From contig NZ_AP024854.1 of the NCBI RefSeq assembly GCF_024529955.1, positions 310,001 to 374,000 on the forward strand: a stretch of DNA of 64,000 nt, given 5' to 3'. The notes beneath the pieces are model-generated. The model had not been told where the DNA came from. It saw only the letters and a list, made by a program, of their open reading frames with translations, and searched no databases. Origin of the DNA: Photobacterium toruni (GTDB lineage: Bacteria; Pseudomonadota; Gammaproteobacteria; Enterobacterales; Vibrionaceae). This document shows positions 31,292 through 42,246 of the stretch, piece by piece (the first letter of the stretch is position 1; each line of letters opens with the position of its first letter). The translations under genes and the position numbers were made by a program.

Positions 31292-31535
31292 ACTATTTTC
31301 CTATAAACACCCATGCATAATAACGAAAAAGACCCTATATCCAACATTTGTTGCTAAACAAGAGCTTGAACTTGTGAATATGCTGACCTTTACTTATTCT
31401 TTAAATGTTGATGATAATTTAAAACTGTAGCAAAGTTGTTACTGCCTTCTTTTTTTTGTTAGGCCTCAAGCTAAACGTTAGGGATATAAAAAAGAGCAAA
31501 TAAAAAATCCAAGCAGGAGCTATTGGAGAAAATGG
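31292..31535 (+). other. Region upstream of petA
   Basis: About 240 AT-rich bases between the heptamer array and petA. It must hold the petABC promoter, but no hexamer pair at a standard spacing stands out. A possible ribosome site (GGAGCTATTGGAG) precedes the petA ATG. Confidence 0.4.
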
Positions 31536-32126
31536 ATGAGCAATGTGCGAATAAATAATGGAAGACGTCGCTTTTTAACGGCAACAACGTCCGTCGTTGG
31601 CGGTATTGGTGCGATTGCAATTGCAGTCCCGTTTATTAAATCATGGAATCCAAGCGAACAAGCGAAAGCAGCTGGAGCACCCGTTGAGGTTAATATTAGT
31701 AAATTAGCTGACGGACAAATGATCCGTGTTGAATGGCGAGGAAAACCCGTATGGATCGTTCGACGCAGTCAAGCCGTCTTACAACAATTAACGACGCATA
31801 ATGATCAACTTCGAGATCCTATCTCTGAAGAACCTCAGCAACCAACTTATGCCCAAAACGACTACCGTTCATTAAAGCCTGAAATATTTTTAGCTGTGGG
31901 TATTTGTACTCACTTAGGTTGTTCACCGACGTATTTACCCAATAGTTTTAGTGAACAGGTTAATGGTGTTGCTGCTGGTTTCTTTTGTCCCTGTCATGGA
32001 TCGACCTTTGATATGGCTGGTCGTGTATTTGCAGGTGTGCCTGCTCCGCTTAATTTGGTCGTTCCTCCGCATCAATTCTTAGATGATGACACTATTTTGA
32101 TAGGGCTTGATAAGGAGATGGCATAA
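31536..32126 (+). CDS. petA: Ubiquinol-cytochrome c reductase iron-sulfur subunit
   Basis: A 196-residue Rieske protein. A twin-arginine type N-terminus (RRRFL at residues 10-14) precedes a membrane helix (about 17-33). Ligands of the [2Fe-2S] cluster are C124 and H126 (in CTHLGC) and C151 and H154 (in CPCHGS), with C129 and C153 forming the disulfide. It passes electrons from ubiquinol to cytochrome c1 in complex III. Its stop overlaps petB by one base (TAATG). Confidence 0.97.
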   Translation: MSNVRINNGRRRFLTATTSVVGGIGAIAIAVPFIKSWNPSEQAKAAGAPVEVNISKLADGQMIRVEWRGKPVWIVRRSQAVLQQLTTHNDQLRDPISEEPQQPTYAQNDYRSLKPEIFLAVGICTHLGCSPTYLPNSFSEQVNGVAAGFFCPCHGSTFDMAGRVFAGVPAPLNLVVPPHQFLDDDTILIGLDKEMA

Positions 32127-33391
32127 TGGCGGGTTTAGTTGATTGGATTGATAAACGTTTACCTGTAACTAATGCGTACCGTAAGCATTTATCACAATAC
32201 CCAATGCCAAAGAATTTTAATTTTTGGTATGTTTTTGGTTCATTAGCGATGTTAGTGCTAGTGAATCAAATCGTTACTGGCATTTGGTTAACCATGAATT
32301 ATGTACCATCAGCCGATGGAGCATTTGCTTCAATTGAATACATAATGCGTGATGTTGAGTATGGATGGTTACTGCGCTATATGCACTCTACCGGAGCATC
32401 AGCATTTTTTGTGGTGATTTATTTACATATGTTCCGTGGCTTAATTTATGGCTCTTATCAAAAACCACGCGAGCTATTATGGTTGTTTGGGATGTTGATC
32501 TTTTTAGTGCTGATGGCAGAAGCCTTTATGGGGTATTTACTGCCATGGGGACAAATGTCTTACTGGGGGGCGCAGGTTATTATCTCCCTCTTTGGGGCTA
32601 TTCCTGTGATCGGTGATGATCTCACGTTATGGATTCGAGGGGATTATGTCATTTCGGGAGCCACACTTAATCGCTTCTTTGCATTGCATGTTATTGCTTT
32701 ACCGTTAGTTTTGTTATTGTTGGTAGTATTGCATGTGCTGGCATTACATGAGGTGGGTTCAAATAATCCTGATGGTATTGATACGAAGTTGCCTAAAGGT
32801 AGCCAAGGTGATGACTATCAAACCCAGTTCACTTTTCATCAAGATTATACTAGAAAATACGACATTATTGATTCGATCCCGTTTCATCCTTATGGCACAG
32901 TAAAAGATCTGATTGGGATCGCAGTGTTTGCATTGTTCTTTAGTTATGTGATCTTTTTTGCGCCGGAGATGGGTGGTTATTTTTTAGAAGCGCCTAATTT
33001 TGAAGCCGCTAACCCAATGAAAACCCCAGAACATATTGCGCCTGTTTGGTATTTCACCCCGTTTTATGCCATTTTGCGGGCTGTCCCCGATAAGTTGCTA
33101 GGGGTTGCTGCGATGGGCGCTGCCATTATATTTCTGTTCTTATTACCGTGGTTTGATCGTTGTCGAGTACGTTCATTTCGTTACCGCAGTAAGGGGCATT
33201 TAATCAATCTGGCTCAATTTACCGTGAGTTTTATCGCATTGGGTATTTTAGGATCGTTACCTGTAACGCCATTGTTCACTGTGCTAGCTCAAATATTTAG
33301 TTTTACCTATTTTATGTTTTTTATTGTGTTGTTTTTCTACAGTAAAAATGAAGCGACTAAACCGCTACCGAAGAGGGTGAACTTTAAATGA
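32126..33391 (+). CDS. petB: Ubiquinol-cytochrome c reductase cytochrome b
   Basis: A 421-residue membrane protein with about eight helices. Paired histidines that hold the two b hemes occur in the second and fourth helices (around RYMHSTGASAFF and FFALHVIALPL). The quinol-site PEW-type motif appears as APVWYF (about residue 310). It forms the core of the bc1 complex. Overlaps petC by four bases (ATGA). Confidence 0.97.
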   Translation: MAGLVDWIDKRLPVTNAYRKHLSQYPMPKNFNFWYVFGSLAMLVLVNQIVTGIWLTMNYVPSADGAFASIEYIMRDVEYGWLLRYMHSTGASAFFVVIYLHMFRGLIYGSYQKPRELLWLFGMLIFLVLMAEAFMGYLLPWGQMSYWGAQVIISLFGAIPVIGDDLTLWIRGDYVISGATLNRFFALHVIALPLVLLLLVVLHVLALHEVGSNNPDGIDTKLPKGSQGDDYQTQFTFHQDYTRKYDIIDSIPFHPYGTVKDLIGIAVFALFFSYVIFFAPEMGGYFLEAPNFEAANPMKTPEHIAPVWYFTPFYAILRAVPDKLLGVAAMGAAIIFLFLLPWFDRCRVRSFRYRSKGHLINLAQFTVSFIALGILGSLPVTPLFTVLAQIFSFTYFMFFIVLFFYSKNEATKPLPKRVNFK

Positions 33392-34125
33392 AACAATGGA
33401 TTGTAGGATTACTGTTGTGGTTGCCGATATGTGCTGTTGCAGGTGGTGGAAATGCCAATTTAGAAGCCGCTAATAATGATCTGACCGATCAGGCATCTTT
33501 ACAGCGTGGCGCACAATTGTTTGTCAATTATTGCGCAGGGTGTCATTCAACTCAATATCAGCGTTATGAAAGAGTGGCAACTGATTTAGGGATCCCTCTT
33601 GATCTTATGCGGCAAAATTTAATCTTTAACCCTAATGCAAAAATCGGCGATTTAATGACGAATTCAATGTCAAAGCAATATGCAGCGGCTTCTTTTGGTG
33701 CGCCGACACCTGATTTAACGATGGTGGCAAGGGTACGAGGTACTGATTGGCTATATACGTATTTACATGCATTTTATGCTGATCCTAGTCGTCCATTTGG
33801 CGTTAATAACAGCCTTTTTCCTAGTGTAGGTATGCCACATGTGCTTGAAGAATTACAAGGTGTACCGCGTAGAATCTATGAAACTCAAATGATCGATGGT
33901 AGCCCAACCGAAGTTCTTATGGGTATTGAAACCGATGGCAGTGGCAGCTTAAATTCCCAGCAGTATGATACTGCGGTACGTGATTTGGTGAATTTTTTAG
34001 ATTACTCCGCCGAGCCAATGAAGCTAGAGCGACAACGTTTAGGGTTATGGGTAATAGGGTTTATTAGCATATTCTTGGTATTAACGGTGTTGTTGAAGAA
34101 AGAATATTGGCGTGATGTCCACTGA
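33388..34125 (+). CDS. petC: Ubiquinol-cytochrome c reductase cytochrome c1
   Basis: A 245-residue protein with a signal peptide (to about residue 18), a heme c site CAGCH at residues 49-53, and a C-terminal membrane anchor (about 220-240). Cytochrome c1 receives electrons from the Rieske protein and passes them to soluble cytochrome c. It is last in petABC and followed by a strong terminator at 34154. Length is typical of the proteobacterial form. Confidence 0.97.
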   Translation: MKQWIVGLLLWLPICAVAGGGNANLEAANNDLTDQASLQRGAQLFVNYCAGCHSTQYQRYERVATDLGIPLDLMRQNLIFNPNAKIGDLMTNSMSKQYAAASFGAPTPDLTMVARVRGTDWLYTYLHAFYADPSRPFGVNNSLFPSVGMPHVLEELQGVPRRIYETQMIDGSPTEVLMGIETDGSGSLNSQQYDTAVRDLVNFLDYSAEPMKLERQRLGLWVIGFISIFLVLTVLLKKEYWRDVH

Positions 34126-34153
34126 TAAGGTAATCTAGTGGGTTAAGAATCTC

Positions 34154-34185
34154 GCAATGGGGGCTCAAGTCTCCGTTGCTTTTTG
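34154..34185 (+). terminator. Terminator between petC and sspA
   Basis: An 11-pair stem (34154-34164 with 34169-34179, with G-U pairs) closes a TCAA loop and is followed by five T residues. It lies just 26 bases before the sspA start. Confidence 0.85.
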
Positions 34186-34210
34186 TGTATTAAATATACT
34201 GGAGGGGTTG

Positions 34211-34849
34211 ATGGCTGTTGCTGCCAATAAACGCTCTGTGATGACTCTGTATTCTGATGCTTCAGACATCTACAGCCATCAGGTGCGTATCGTACTAGCT
34301 GAAAAAGGCGTTAGTGTTGAAATTGAGCTGGTTGATCCAATGAGCCTGCCGGAAGATCTGTTAGAATTGAACCCATACAGTTCAGTTCCAACATTGGTTG
34401 ATCGCGAATTAGCGTTATACCAAGCTAACATTATCATGGAGTACTTGGATGAGCGTTTCCCTCACCCACCTCTAATGCCTGTTTATCCTGTTGCCCGTGG
34501 TAATAGTCGTTTAATGATGTACCGTGTTGAACGTAACTGGTACTCATTAGCGGATAAGATTAACTCAGGTACTGCTGATGAAGCTGATAAAGCACGTAAG
34601 CAATTACGTGAAGAGTTATTAGCGCTAGCACCTGTATTTGCTGAATACCCATTCTTTATGAGTGATGAATTTAGCTTAGTTGATTGCTACCTTGCTCCAC
34701 TACTATGGCGTTTACCTGAAATGGGTATTGAGCTAAGTGGTACTGGTGCTAAAGAAGTGAAGGCTTATATGACGCGCGTATTTGAACGTGATTCATTCCT
34801 TGCTTCTTTGACTGAAGCTGAACGTGAAATGCGTTTAGCTGGCCAGTAA
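34211..34849 (+). CDS. sspA: Stringent starvation protein A
   Basis: A 212-residue glutathione-S-transferase-fold protein, exactly the E. coli length. It contains the conserved MEYLDERFPHPPLMPVYP segment around residue 77 that contacts sigma-70. SspA binds RNA polymerase holoenzyme and supports acid and stationary-phase survival; it regulates virulence in several pathogens. The frame is open upstream to 34157, inside the petC terminator, but the ATG at 34211 has a GGAGG site and begins the family sequence. Confidence 0.97.
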   Translation: MAVAANKRSVMTLYSDASDIYSHQVRIVLAEKGVSVEIELVDPMSLPEDLLELNPYSSVPTLVDRELALYQANIIMEYLDERFPHPPLMPVYPVARGNSRLMMYRVERNWYSLADKINSGTADEADKARKQLREELLALAPVFAEYPFFMSDEFSLVDCYLAPLLWRLPEMGIELSGTGAKEVKAYMTRVFERDSFLASLTEAEREMRLAGQ

Positions 34850-34851
34850 TT

Positions 34852-35358
34852 ATGGATATGGAAAATATGACGCCGCGTCGCCCTTATTTGCTACGCGCGT
34901 TTTATGATTGGTTGGTTGATAATGACCTTACGCCACATTTAGTCGTTGATGCGACATTGCCTGGTGTTAAGGTTCCAATGGAGTTTGTTAGTGATGGTCA
35001 AATCATCCTTAATATAGCTCCAATGGCTGTGGGTAATCTAGAATTGAGCAACGAAGCGGTTAGCTTTAGTGCACGTTTTAGTGGTCGTCCACATTCTGTT
35101 ATCGTACCAATGTATGCTGTTTTGGCTATCTATGCGCGTGAAAACGGTGCAGGTACGATGTTTGAGCCAGAAGCAGCATACGATACTGATTCTGCTATCT
35201 ATGATGATGAGCAAGCGTTAGAAGACGAAAGCGCTGATGATATGGTTGCGCCAACAGTTTCACCATTTGCAGTCGTTACTGAAGCGGCTGACGGTGATGA
35301 ACCTGATGATGAGCCACCACGCCCACGTGGTCGTCCAAGCTTACGCGTTGTCAAATAA
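34852..35358 (+). CDS. sspB: ClpXP protease specificity-enhancing factor SspB
   Basis: A 168-residue adaptor. The globular substrate-binding domain covers about residues 5-110 (TPRRPYLLRAFYDWL...GTMFEPE). A disordered acidic linker follows, and the C-terminal LRVVK motif binds ClpX. SspB tethers ssrA-tagged proteins, made by tmRNA rescue, to ClpXP. It starts two bases after the sspA stop, so the two are one operon. Ends at a bidirectional terminator. Confidence 0.97.
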   Translation: MDMENMTPRRPYLLRAFYDWLVDNDLTPHLVVDATLPGVKVPMEFVSDGQIILNIAPMAVGNLELSNEAVSFSARFSGRPHSVIVPMYAVLAIYARENGAGTMFEPEAAYDTDSAIYDDEQALEDESADDMVAPTVSPFAVVTEAADGDEPDDEPPRPRGRPSLRVVK

Positions 35359-35380
35359 TATTGGCAATCTGCTAAAATAA

Positions 35381-35407
35381 AAACGCAGCCATTGGCTGCG
35401 TTTTTTT
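35381..35407. terminator. Bidirectional terminator between sspB and dolP
   Basis: A ten-pair stem (35381-35390 with 35394-35403) with an ATT loop and seven T residues. A-rich sequence on the left makes it usable on the minus strand as well. Confidence 0.93.
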
Positions 35408-35431
35408 ATGGTGTAATAACGAAGGTCTGCG

Positions 35432-35974
35432 TTAGAAAGTGGCTGGTTTTTCAAACAGTGTAATAACGTGTTCAACCCCTGAAATGTTACGTGCAATATT
35501 AGTCGCGATTGCTGCTTGTTCGGGAGCGACATAGCCTAATAAAAATACGCGTTTATTTTCAGTGATCACTTTAATAACGACATTGGTCAGTTGTTTACTG
35601 GCAATGAGTTGTGATTTCACTTTAGTCGTTAACCACGCATCTTCACTAATGCTGGTCATTGTTAACAACGGTCGTACTTGAATTTGATCATAAATACGAT
35701 CAGCACCAGTCAAATGACGCACTTGGTTAACAAATGCGTGTTTAATTGGCAGTGATGTTGCTTGTCCAACCAATAATATGGTCCCACCAAGAGCTATACT
35801 ATCGACACTTAATTGTTTGGTATATTCACGCGTATGAGTAATGCCAGCAATATCCATTTCTATTTTTTGATCTTGCCAGTGCTGACTATTATTGCGTGGA
35901 TCTTTGGTTGAAAACACAGAGCATCCTGACAAGGATAGGCTTGATATAACCAGTAACGTCAATAACCACTTCAT
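35432..35974 (-). CDS. dolP: Outer-membrane lipoprotein DolP (YraP), two BON domains
   Basis: A 180-residue lipoprotein: lipobox LSGC with the acylated cysteine at residue 18, then two BON domains (about residues 35-105 and 110-178). DolP binds anionic phospholipid at the division site, supports BamA function and links envelope integrity to amidase regulation. In E. coli it is under sigma-E control. It is last in lpoA-yraN-diaA-dolP, three bases after diaA. Confidence 0.93.
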   Translation of the reverse strand: MKWLLTLLVISSLSLSGCSVFSTKDPRNNSQHWQDQKIEMDIAGITHTREYTKQLSVDSIALGGTILLVGQATSLPIKHAFVNQVRHLTGADRIYDQIQVRPLLTMTSISEDAWLTTKVKSQLIASKQLTNVVIKVITENKRVFLLGYVAPEQAAIATNIARNISGVEHVITLFEKPATF

Positions 35975-35977
35975 CGA

Positions 35978-36922
<945 letters not shown>

Positions 36923-36945
<23 letters not shown>

Positions 36946-38773
36946 TTATGAGATTTATATTATCAGCGGTATTGGATATTGGTGCTGTTGGCGTATGAGT
37001 TGCTGATGATAGGGGGGTTATTCCGTCGCTACTAAATTTTCCCCAATCTACTTGTCGCTGAACAACACATTGGTTATCGACTGTAAGTTTTCCTGTTTCC
37101 CCTTGAATACTGTAATCATGATTAGCGCGCATCTCTGGTAATTGTTTCGCGATCAAGTAAGCATCCATACCAAATGCATGTAGACGGATACTGGTATTAC
37201 CTTGATTTGGCCATAGCTGATTAAAACGTTCCATATATGCTGATTGTGGGTTGATCAGTAATGGAATATCGCTGACTTCGATACCACGTAATTCACTATT
37301 GGTATTATGACTATCAGGGTTACTGCGTGAGCTGGTATAGATTTGTGCTGGATTACCTGTTGGCGGCATTGCTGCTTCAATAAAAGGTTTTAGCATCATC
37401 ACTTCATTGCGACTTGCGACCATGTAAATAGCATCGGCATGCCTTCCTGTACCATGCCCAAAAGCGGCTCTTATTTGTTGCGGTATTTGAGCTTGATTAC
37501 CAAAACTAACCGTTAATGCTGATTGACCATCAAGTTGTGACCATTGCTGATTAAATGCTTGTGCGACACGTTGGCCATAACTATTTGATGGTACTAGTAC
37601 TGCTGGGGTGCGATGACCTTCAGCATAAATACGCTGTGCAGCTTGTTGAGCTTCTTGTTCTGGTGATAATGAAAAATAACACGCATTGGGTTTATTATTA
37701 CTGATTTGTGATGGCATATTTAACGCCAGCATATTGATATGGCTGGTATTATCTTGTTGGAATTCAGTGATAATATTTTTACGTAGTGGGCCGACAACAA
37801 ACTGGGTACCGTTTTGTTGTAGTTGTGCCATGATTGTTGGGATTGATTGAGCTTCAGTATCATAAATATTGAGCTCATTATCAGCATCACGGTTTTTATC
37901 ATCCATCATTGCATTGATAAAACCATCACGAACAGCTTTACCTTGTTCGGCAAAACGACCTGAAAGTGGTAATAACAACGCAATATTATCAAGTTTAATC
38001 GCTTTCATCTCGATTAATGCTTTTAAATCAGCGGGTAAATATTGATTCGCCGGATGTTGAGGGTGACGAGATAACCATTGTTCAAGTGCTTGTTTGAGTT
38101 TCATCGGTGATAAGGTCGCGCTATTTTTCAACATTGCGAGTTCAACCCAACCTTTGAGTACACTTTCGTTATCTGTTAGCTTAACACTGCCTAATTGAGC
38201 ATTGGTATAACCTGATAGATCATGCCAAACTTGTTGCCAGTTAGCCGATTTTTGGCTGCGATCTAAATAATAATCCAGTTTAGTACGTTCACGTGCAGCT
38301 TGGAATTGGTGGTTTAACTGTTCCAAGAGGTTGGCACGTAGGGTGTAATAACGTTGATATTGACTCTTGGTTAGTTGCCATGACGGTTGAAAATTTAAAC
38401 TGTTCAGTGCCGCTTGTGGTTGACCCTGATGCTCACGAACCATTGCACGCGCAAGTTGCCATTCCGCAATTTGAGTGGGATTCATAGATTGCTGTGAGAG
38501 TTTAGCAATCCATTGATCGGCTTGTTGCCATTTATTTTCGAGAATCATTGCCTTAACAGCCATGATCTCCCAGTTAGTACGCTCTGCGCCATCGCTGGTA
38601 TTGGCTTTACTTAAATAGGCGGTTGAGCTTTGAGCGGCTACCGCAGTAATATCCGTTAATGGCACCTGATTATTATACAGATTTGGCGTGCTACACCCTG
38701 CTAAAGCAACAGCAAGGGCTACAGGCGCCATTAGTCGTGATACACTTTTACGCTTATGGGTAAAATTGGGCAT
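36923..38773 (-). CDS. lpoA: Penicillin-binding protein activator LpoA
   Basis: A 616-residue outer-membrane lipoprotein. The lipobox is LAGC with the lipidated cysteine at residue 27. An N-terminal TPR-like helical domain (about 30-250) is followed by a periplasmic-binding-protein-like domain (about 255-570). LpoA crosses the periplasm to activate PBP1A. A C-terminal Thr/Ala/Asn-rich tail follows. It diverges from rsmI with only 61 bases between them, a conserved arrangement. Confidence 0.94.
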
Positions 38774-38834
38774 TGAATTTATTCAACTGTGACAAATTAC
38801 TTTTGATATTAATTGCAGATGAGATCTTAGACAA

Positions 38835-39695
38835 ATGAGTGAGAGCAATTCAGGCATGGTAGATGTCGCCACGTTGTACATCGTACCAACACCTATCGGT
38901 AATCTTGCTGATATAACGCAGCGCGCATTAGATGTATTAGCAAACGTAGATTTAATTGCTGCTGAAGATACACGTCATACATCGCGATTGTTGTCCCATT
39001 TCTCTATCTCGACCCGCACCTTTGCGCTTCACGATCATAATGAACAGCAAAAAGCTGACTTTTTGATTGAGAAACTTCAAGCCGGTACCAGTATTGCACT
39101 TGTGTCAGATGCTGGTACGCCGCTGATCAGTGATCCAGGGTATCATCTTGTTAATCGCTGTCGTCATGCGGGGGTTAAAGTTGTGCCATTACCGGGTCCA
39201 TGTGCTGTTATTACAGCATTGAGTGGTTCTGGTTTACCTTCTGACCGTTTTAGCTTTGAAGGTTTTCTTCCTCCAAAAAGTAAGGGTCGCCGCGATTGTT
39301 TTCAAGCATTAGCTGACGATGCGCGAACATTGATCTTTTATGAATCGCCACATCGAATTAATGAATCCCTAAATGATATGTTAGCTGTGCTTGGCCCTGA
39401 TCGCCAAGTAGTATTAGCGCGTGAGTTAACAAAAACTTATGAAACTATCTATGGAGCACCACTTAGCGAGTTGATTGATTGGATTGCAGAAGACAGTAAT
39501 CGTGTTCGTGGTGAGATGGTAATTTTAGTTGCGGGGCATCGTGCGCAGAAAGATGAACTCTCGGTAGAGGTTCTACGTACACTGACGTTACTAGCGAAAG
39601 AGCTACCGCTTAAAAAAGCGGCGGCATTAACCGCAGAGATTCATGGCGCGAAGAAAAATGCATTGTATAAGTGGGGTCTAGAAAATCTAGAATAA
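38835..39695 (+). CDS. rsmI: 16S rRNA 2'-O-methyltransferase RsmI
   Basis: A 286-residue tetrapyrrole-methylase-fold enzyme with the family motifs [11 protein letters not shown] (about residues 17-27), AEDTRHT (about 43-49) and [12 protein letters not shown] (about 90-101). RsmI adds the 2'-O-methyl of C1402 in 16S rRNA; its partner RsmH (encoded at 40982) adds the N4-methyl to the same nucleotide. Length matches E. coli (286). It is divergent from lpoA and followed by rnpB. Confidence 0.97.
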   Translation: MSESNSGMVDVATLYIVPTPIGNLADITQRALDVLANVDLIAAEDTRHTSRLLSHFSISTRTFALHDHNEQQKADFLIEKLQAGTSIALVSDAGTPLISDPGYHLVNRCRHAGVKVVPLPGPCAVITALSGSGLPSDRFSFEGFLPPKSKGRRDCFQALADDARTLIFYESPHRINESLNDMLAVLGPDRQVVLARELTKTYETIYGAPLSELIDWIAEDSNRVRGEMVILVAGHRAQKDELSVEVLRTLTLLAKELPLKKAAALTAEIHGAKKNALYKWGLENLE

Positions 39696-39833
39696 GCATT
39701 TTGTATGATTGTTTAGATTTGCTTACAGGGCTGTAGAGCGTGGATTTTATCAACGAATTAAAATTGAGCCGTTGGTTTTTTGTTCAAGCTGTAATTTTGG
39801 TGATTTTTTCACTGGTAACTGTGAGCGTTGTCT

Positions 39834-39839
39834 TATACA
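39834..39839 (+). promoter_or_regulatory. Probable -10 element of rnpB
   Basis: TATACA about ten bases before the first paired base of RNase P RNA. The -35 region upstream is weak, so the full promoter is not certain. Confidence 0.45.
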
Positions 39840-39848
39840 ATTCTCTGC

Positions 39849-40240
<392 letters not shown>

Positions 40241-40245
40241 TAGAG

Positions 40246-40280
40246 AAGGTGGTGTTTGATTACAAGCACCACCTTTTTTT
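40246..40280 (+). terminator. Terminator of rnpB
   Basis: A nine-pair stem (40246-40254 with 40267-40275) and a T-rich tail. It ends RNase P RNA. Confidence 0.93.
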
Positions 40281-40364
40281 CGTTTTATTTTCCGCCAAAA
40301 TTACATTTCGCAATCAGATTTATTTAGCCACTGTTAGAAATGTGTCTGAATTACTGCCAATTGC

Positions 40365-40394
40365 TTGACATCGTTTTTGTCTCATACGTACACT
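40365..40394 (+). promoter_or_regulatory. mra promoter of the dcw cluster
   Basis: A consensus -35 TTGACA at 40365-40370 and TACACT at 40389-40394, with an 18-base spacer. It sits about 115 bases before mraZ and directly ahead of the MraZ operator, in the same arrangement as the E. coli mra promoter. Confidence 0.8.
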
Positions 40395-40396
40395 TT

Positions 40397-40424
40397 GTGG
40401 TGGGAATTTGTGGGGAAAAGTGGT
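40397..40424 (+). promoter_or_regulatory. MraZ operator (GTGG repeats)
   Basis: GTGGG at 40400-40404, GTGGG at 40410-40414 and GTGGT at 40420-40424, each separated by five bases, with an overlapping GTGGT at 40397. MraZ of E. coli binds TGGG direct repeats with five-base spacers to repress its own operon. The site covers the expected transcription start of the mra promoter. Confidence 0.85.
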
Positions 40425-40508
40425 GTTGTCGCATTATCTTTGTTGTTATGCTGCTAAAATGAGTGATTAACGTACTATTTTACTGTGTAATTTAATCGAG
40501 ATCCCCCA

Positions 40509-40967
40509 ATGTTAAGAGGTGCCACTAACGTTGTAATTGATGATAAAGGTCGCTGGGCAATGCCTAAGCGTTACCGTACTGCATTAATAGAGCAATGTCA
40601 GGGACACTTTGTTTGTACTATCGATCACCAGTTTTGTTGCTTGTTGCTATATCCCATTGATGAATGGGAACGAATTGAAGCTAAATTAGTACGTCTATCA
40701 AGTCTTCATCCCGCAGAGCGCCGCTTACAACGATTGTTGCTTGGCCATGCTAGCGAATGTGAACTGGATGCGCAGGGACGGATATTAATTCCACCGACGT
40801 TAAGACAATATGCTCAGTTAGCGAATAAAATAATGGTCGTTGGGCAGCTAAATAAATTTGAAATTTGGTCCACGCCGTTATGGCAACAGCAAATTGAACA
40901 TGATATCGACCTTCAGGCTAAGGATATGCTGGAATCTTCCCCGCGCCTTAGTGAGCTTTCACTTTAG
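40509..40967 (+). CDS. mraZ: Transcriptional regulator MraZ
   Basis: A 152-residue protein with two SpoVT/AbrB-like swapped-hairpin repeats (about residues 5-50 and 77-120), each with a conserved DxKGR/DAQGR turn. MraZ forms a ring and represses the dcw cluster from the operator upstream. First gene of the cluster. Length equals the E. coli protein (152). Confidence 0.97.
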   Translation: MLRGATNVVIDDKGRWAMPKRYRTALIEQCQGHFVCTIDHQFCCLLLYPIDEWERIEAKLVRLSSLHPAERRLQRLLLGHASECELDAQGRILIPPTLRQYAQLANKIMVVGQLNKFEIWSTPLWQQQIEHDIDLQAKDMLESSPRLSELSL

Positions 40968-40981
40968 CTGAAATTATATTT

Positions 40982-41929
40982 ATGTCTGAGCAATTTGAGC
41001 ACGTTTCCGTTTTACTTAATGAATCAGTAGACGGATTAGCGATTAAACCCGATGGTATCTATATTGATGGTACTTTTGGTCGTGGCGGTCATAGCCGTCT
41101 AATTCTTTCAAAATTAGGTGACAATGGTCGCCTTTACGGTATCGATCGCGATCCTCAAGCGATTGCTGAAGCACAAAAGATTGATGATCCTCGCTTTGAA
41201 ATTATTCATGGTCCATTTTCGGGCATGGAAAAATACATGCAAGAGCGTGATCTGATTGGTCGTGTTGATGGTGTATTACTTGATCTTGGTGTTTCATCTC
41301 CTCAACTTGATGATGCTGAGCGTGGTTTTAGCTTCATGCGTGATGGCCCACTTGATATGCGTATGGATCCGACATCTGGTATGTCAGCTGCTGAATGGCT
41401 AGCAGAAGCGGATGCTGATGATATTGCATGGGTATTAAAAGAGTTTGGTGAAGAGCGTTTTGCTAAACGTATTGCTCGCGGTATTGTTGATCATCGTGAA
41501 AACCCTGAAAAAGAACCATTAACGCGTACACGTGAATTAGCCAGTCTTATCGCGGAAGTGTCACCATTTAGAGATAAGCATAAGCATCCAGCTACGCGTA
41601 GTTTCCAAGCGATTCGTATTTACATTAACAGTGAATTAGAAGAGATTGATACTGCTTTGCACGGTGCAATGAATACTCTTGCTACTGGCGGTCGTTTATC
41701 AGTGATCAGTTTCCATTCATTGGAAGATCGCATGGTAAAACGCTTTATTCGTAAGCAAAGTAAAGGGCCTGATGTGCCTGCTGGCTTACCATTAACCGAA
41801 GATCAAATTAAAGCACTGGGCAGTGCTGAGATGAAGCCAATCGGTAAAGCGATTAAGCCATCACAAAATGAATTAGGGTATAACACTCGCGCTCGTAGTT
41901 CAGTGCTACGTTTGGCCGAGCGTCTATGA
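40982..41929 (+). CDS. rsmH: 16S rRNA N4-cytosine methyltransferase RsmH
   Basis: A 315-residue SAM-dependent methyltransferase (MraW family). The SAM loop [12 protein letters not shown] is near residue 28, and the catalytic/target segment [14 protein letters not shown] is near residue 98. It methylates C1402 together with RsmI. Second gene of the dcw cluster; its stop overlaps ftsL by four bases. Length is as in E. coli (313). Confidence 0.98.
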   Translation: MSEQFEHVSVLLNESVDGLAIKPDGIYIDGTFGRGGHSRLILSKLGDNGRLYGIDRDPQAIAEAQKIDDPRFEIIHGPFSGMEKYMQERDLIGRVDGVLLDLGVSSPQLDDAERGFSFMRDGPLDMRMDPTSGMSAAEWLAEADADDIAWVLKEFGEERFAKRIARGIVDHRENPEKEPLTRTRELASLIAEVSPFRDKHKHPATRSFQAIRIYINSELEEIDTALHGAMNTLATGGRLSVISFHSLEDRMVKRFIRKQSKGPDVPAGLPLTEDQIKALGSAEMKPIGKAIKPSQNELGYNTRARSSVLRLAERL

Positions 41930-42243
41930 AACCCACAGAATCTTCAATGAATCTGGCTAGCCTGATCGGACGAGACCTCGTCACGGTCGGGTTGGTGCCG
42001 CTGATTATTGCCTTTACTATCCTCATTTCTGCATTGTCTGTTGTCTATATTACTCATGAGTCTCGTCAATTAATTGCGCAGCAAGAGAAGCTATTAATGC
42101 AACGCGAAAATTATGACGTTGAGTGGAGAAATCAAATACTTGAAGAAAATTCACTGGCAGAACACAGTCGTATTGAACGATTAGCTGAAACTGAACTCAA
42201 AATGCAACGTCCATCTGTCGATAATGAAATTGTTATACATTAA
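41926..42243 (+). CDS. ftsL: Cell division protein FtsL
   Basis: A 105-residue bitopic protein: short cytoplasmic N-terminus, membrane helix (about residues 20-44) and a periplasmic leucine-zipper coiled coil. It forms the FtsQLB complex that activates FtsWI. Sequence conservation is low, but topology, size and its place between rsmH and ftsI make the call firm. Overlaps rsmH by four bases. Confidence 0.93.
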   Translation: MKPTESSMNLASLIGRDLVTVGLVPLIIAFTILISALSVVYITHESRQLIAQQEKLLMQRENYDVEWRNQILEENSLAEHSRIERLAETELKMQRPSVDNEIVIH

Positions 42244-42246
42244 AAG

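Noticed and set aside
31088-31430. Open frames on both strands encoding repeated RTSHLAP or GARCEVR peptides
   Set aside because: They are produced by the seven-base satellite, which stays open in every frame. There is no ribosome site and no non-repetitive conserved sequence.
34157-34210. Upstream extension of sspA
   Set aside because: It lies in the petC terminator hairpin and is absent from the family; the ATG at 34211 has a strong ribosome site.
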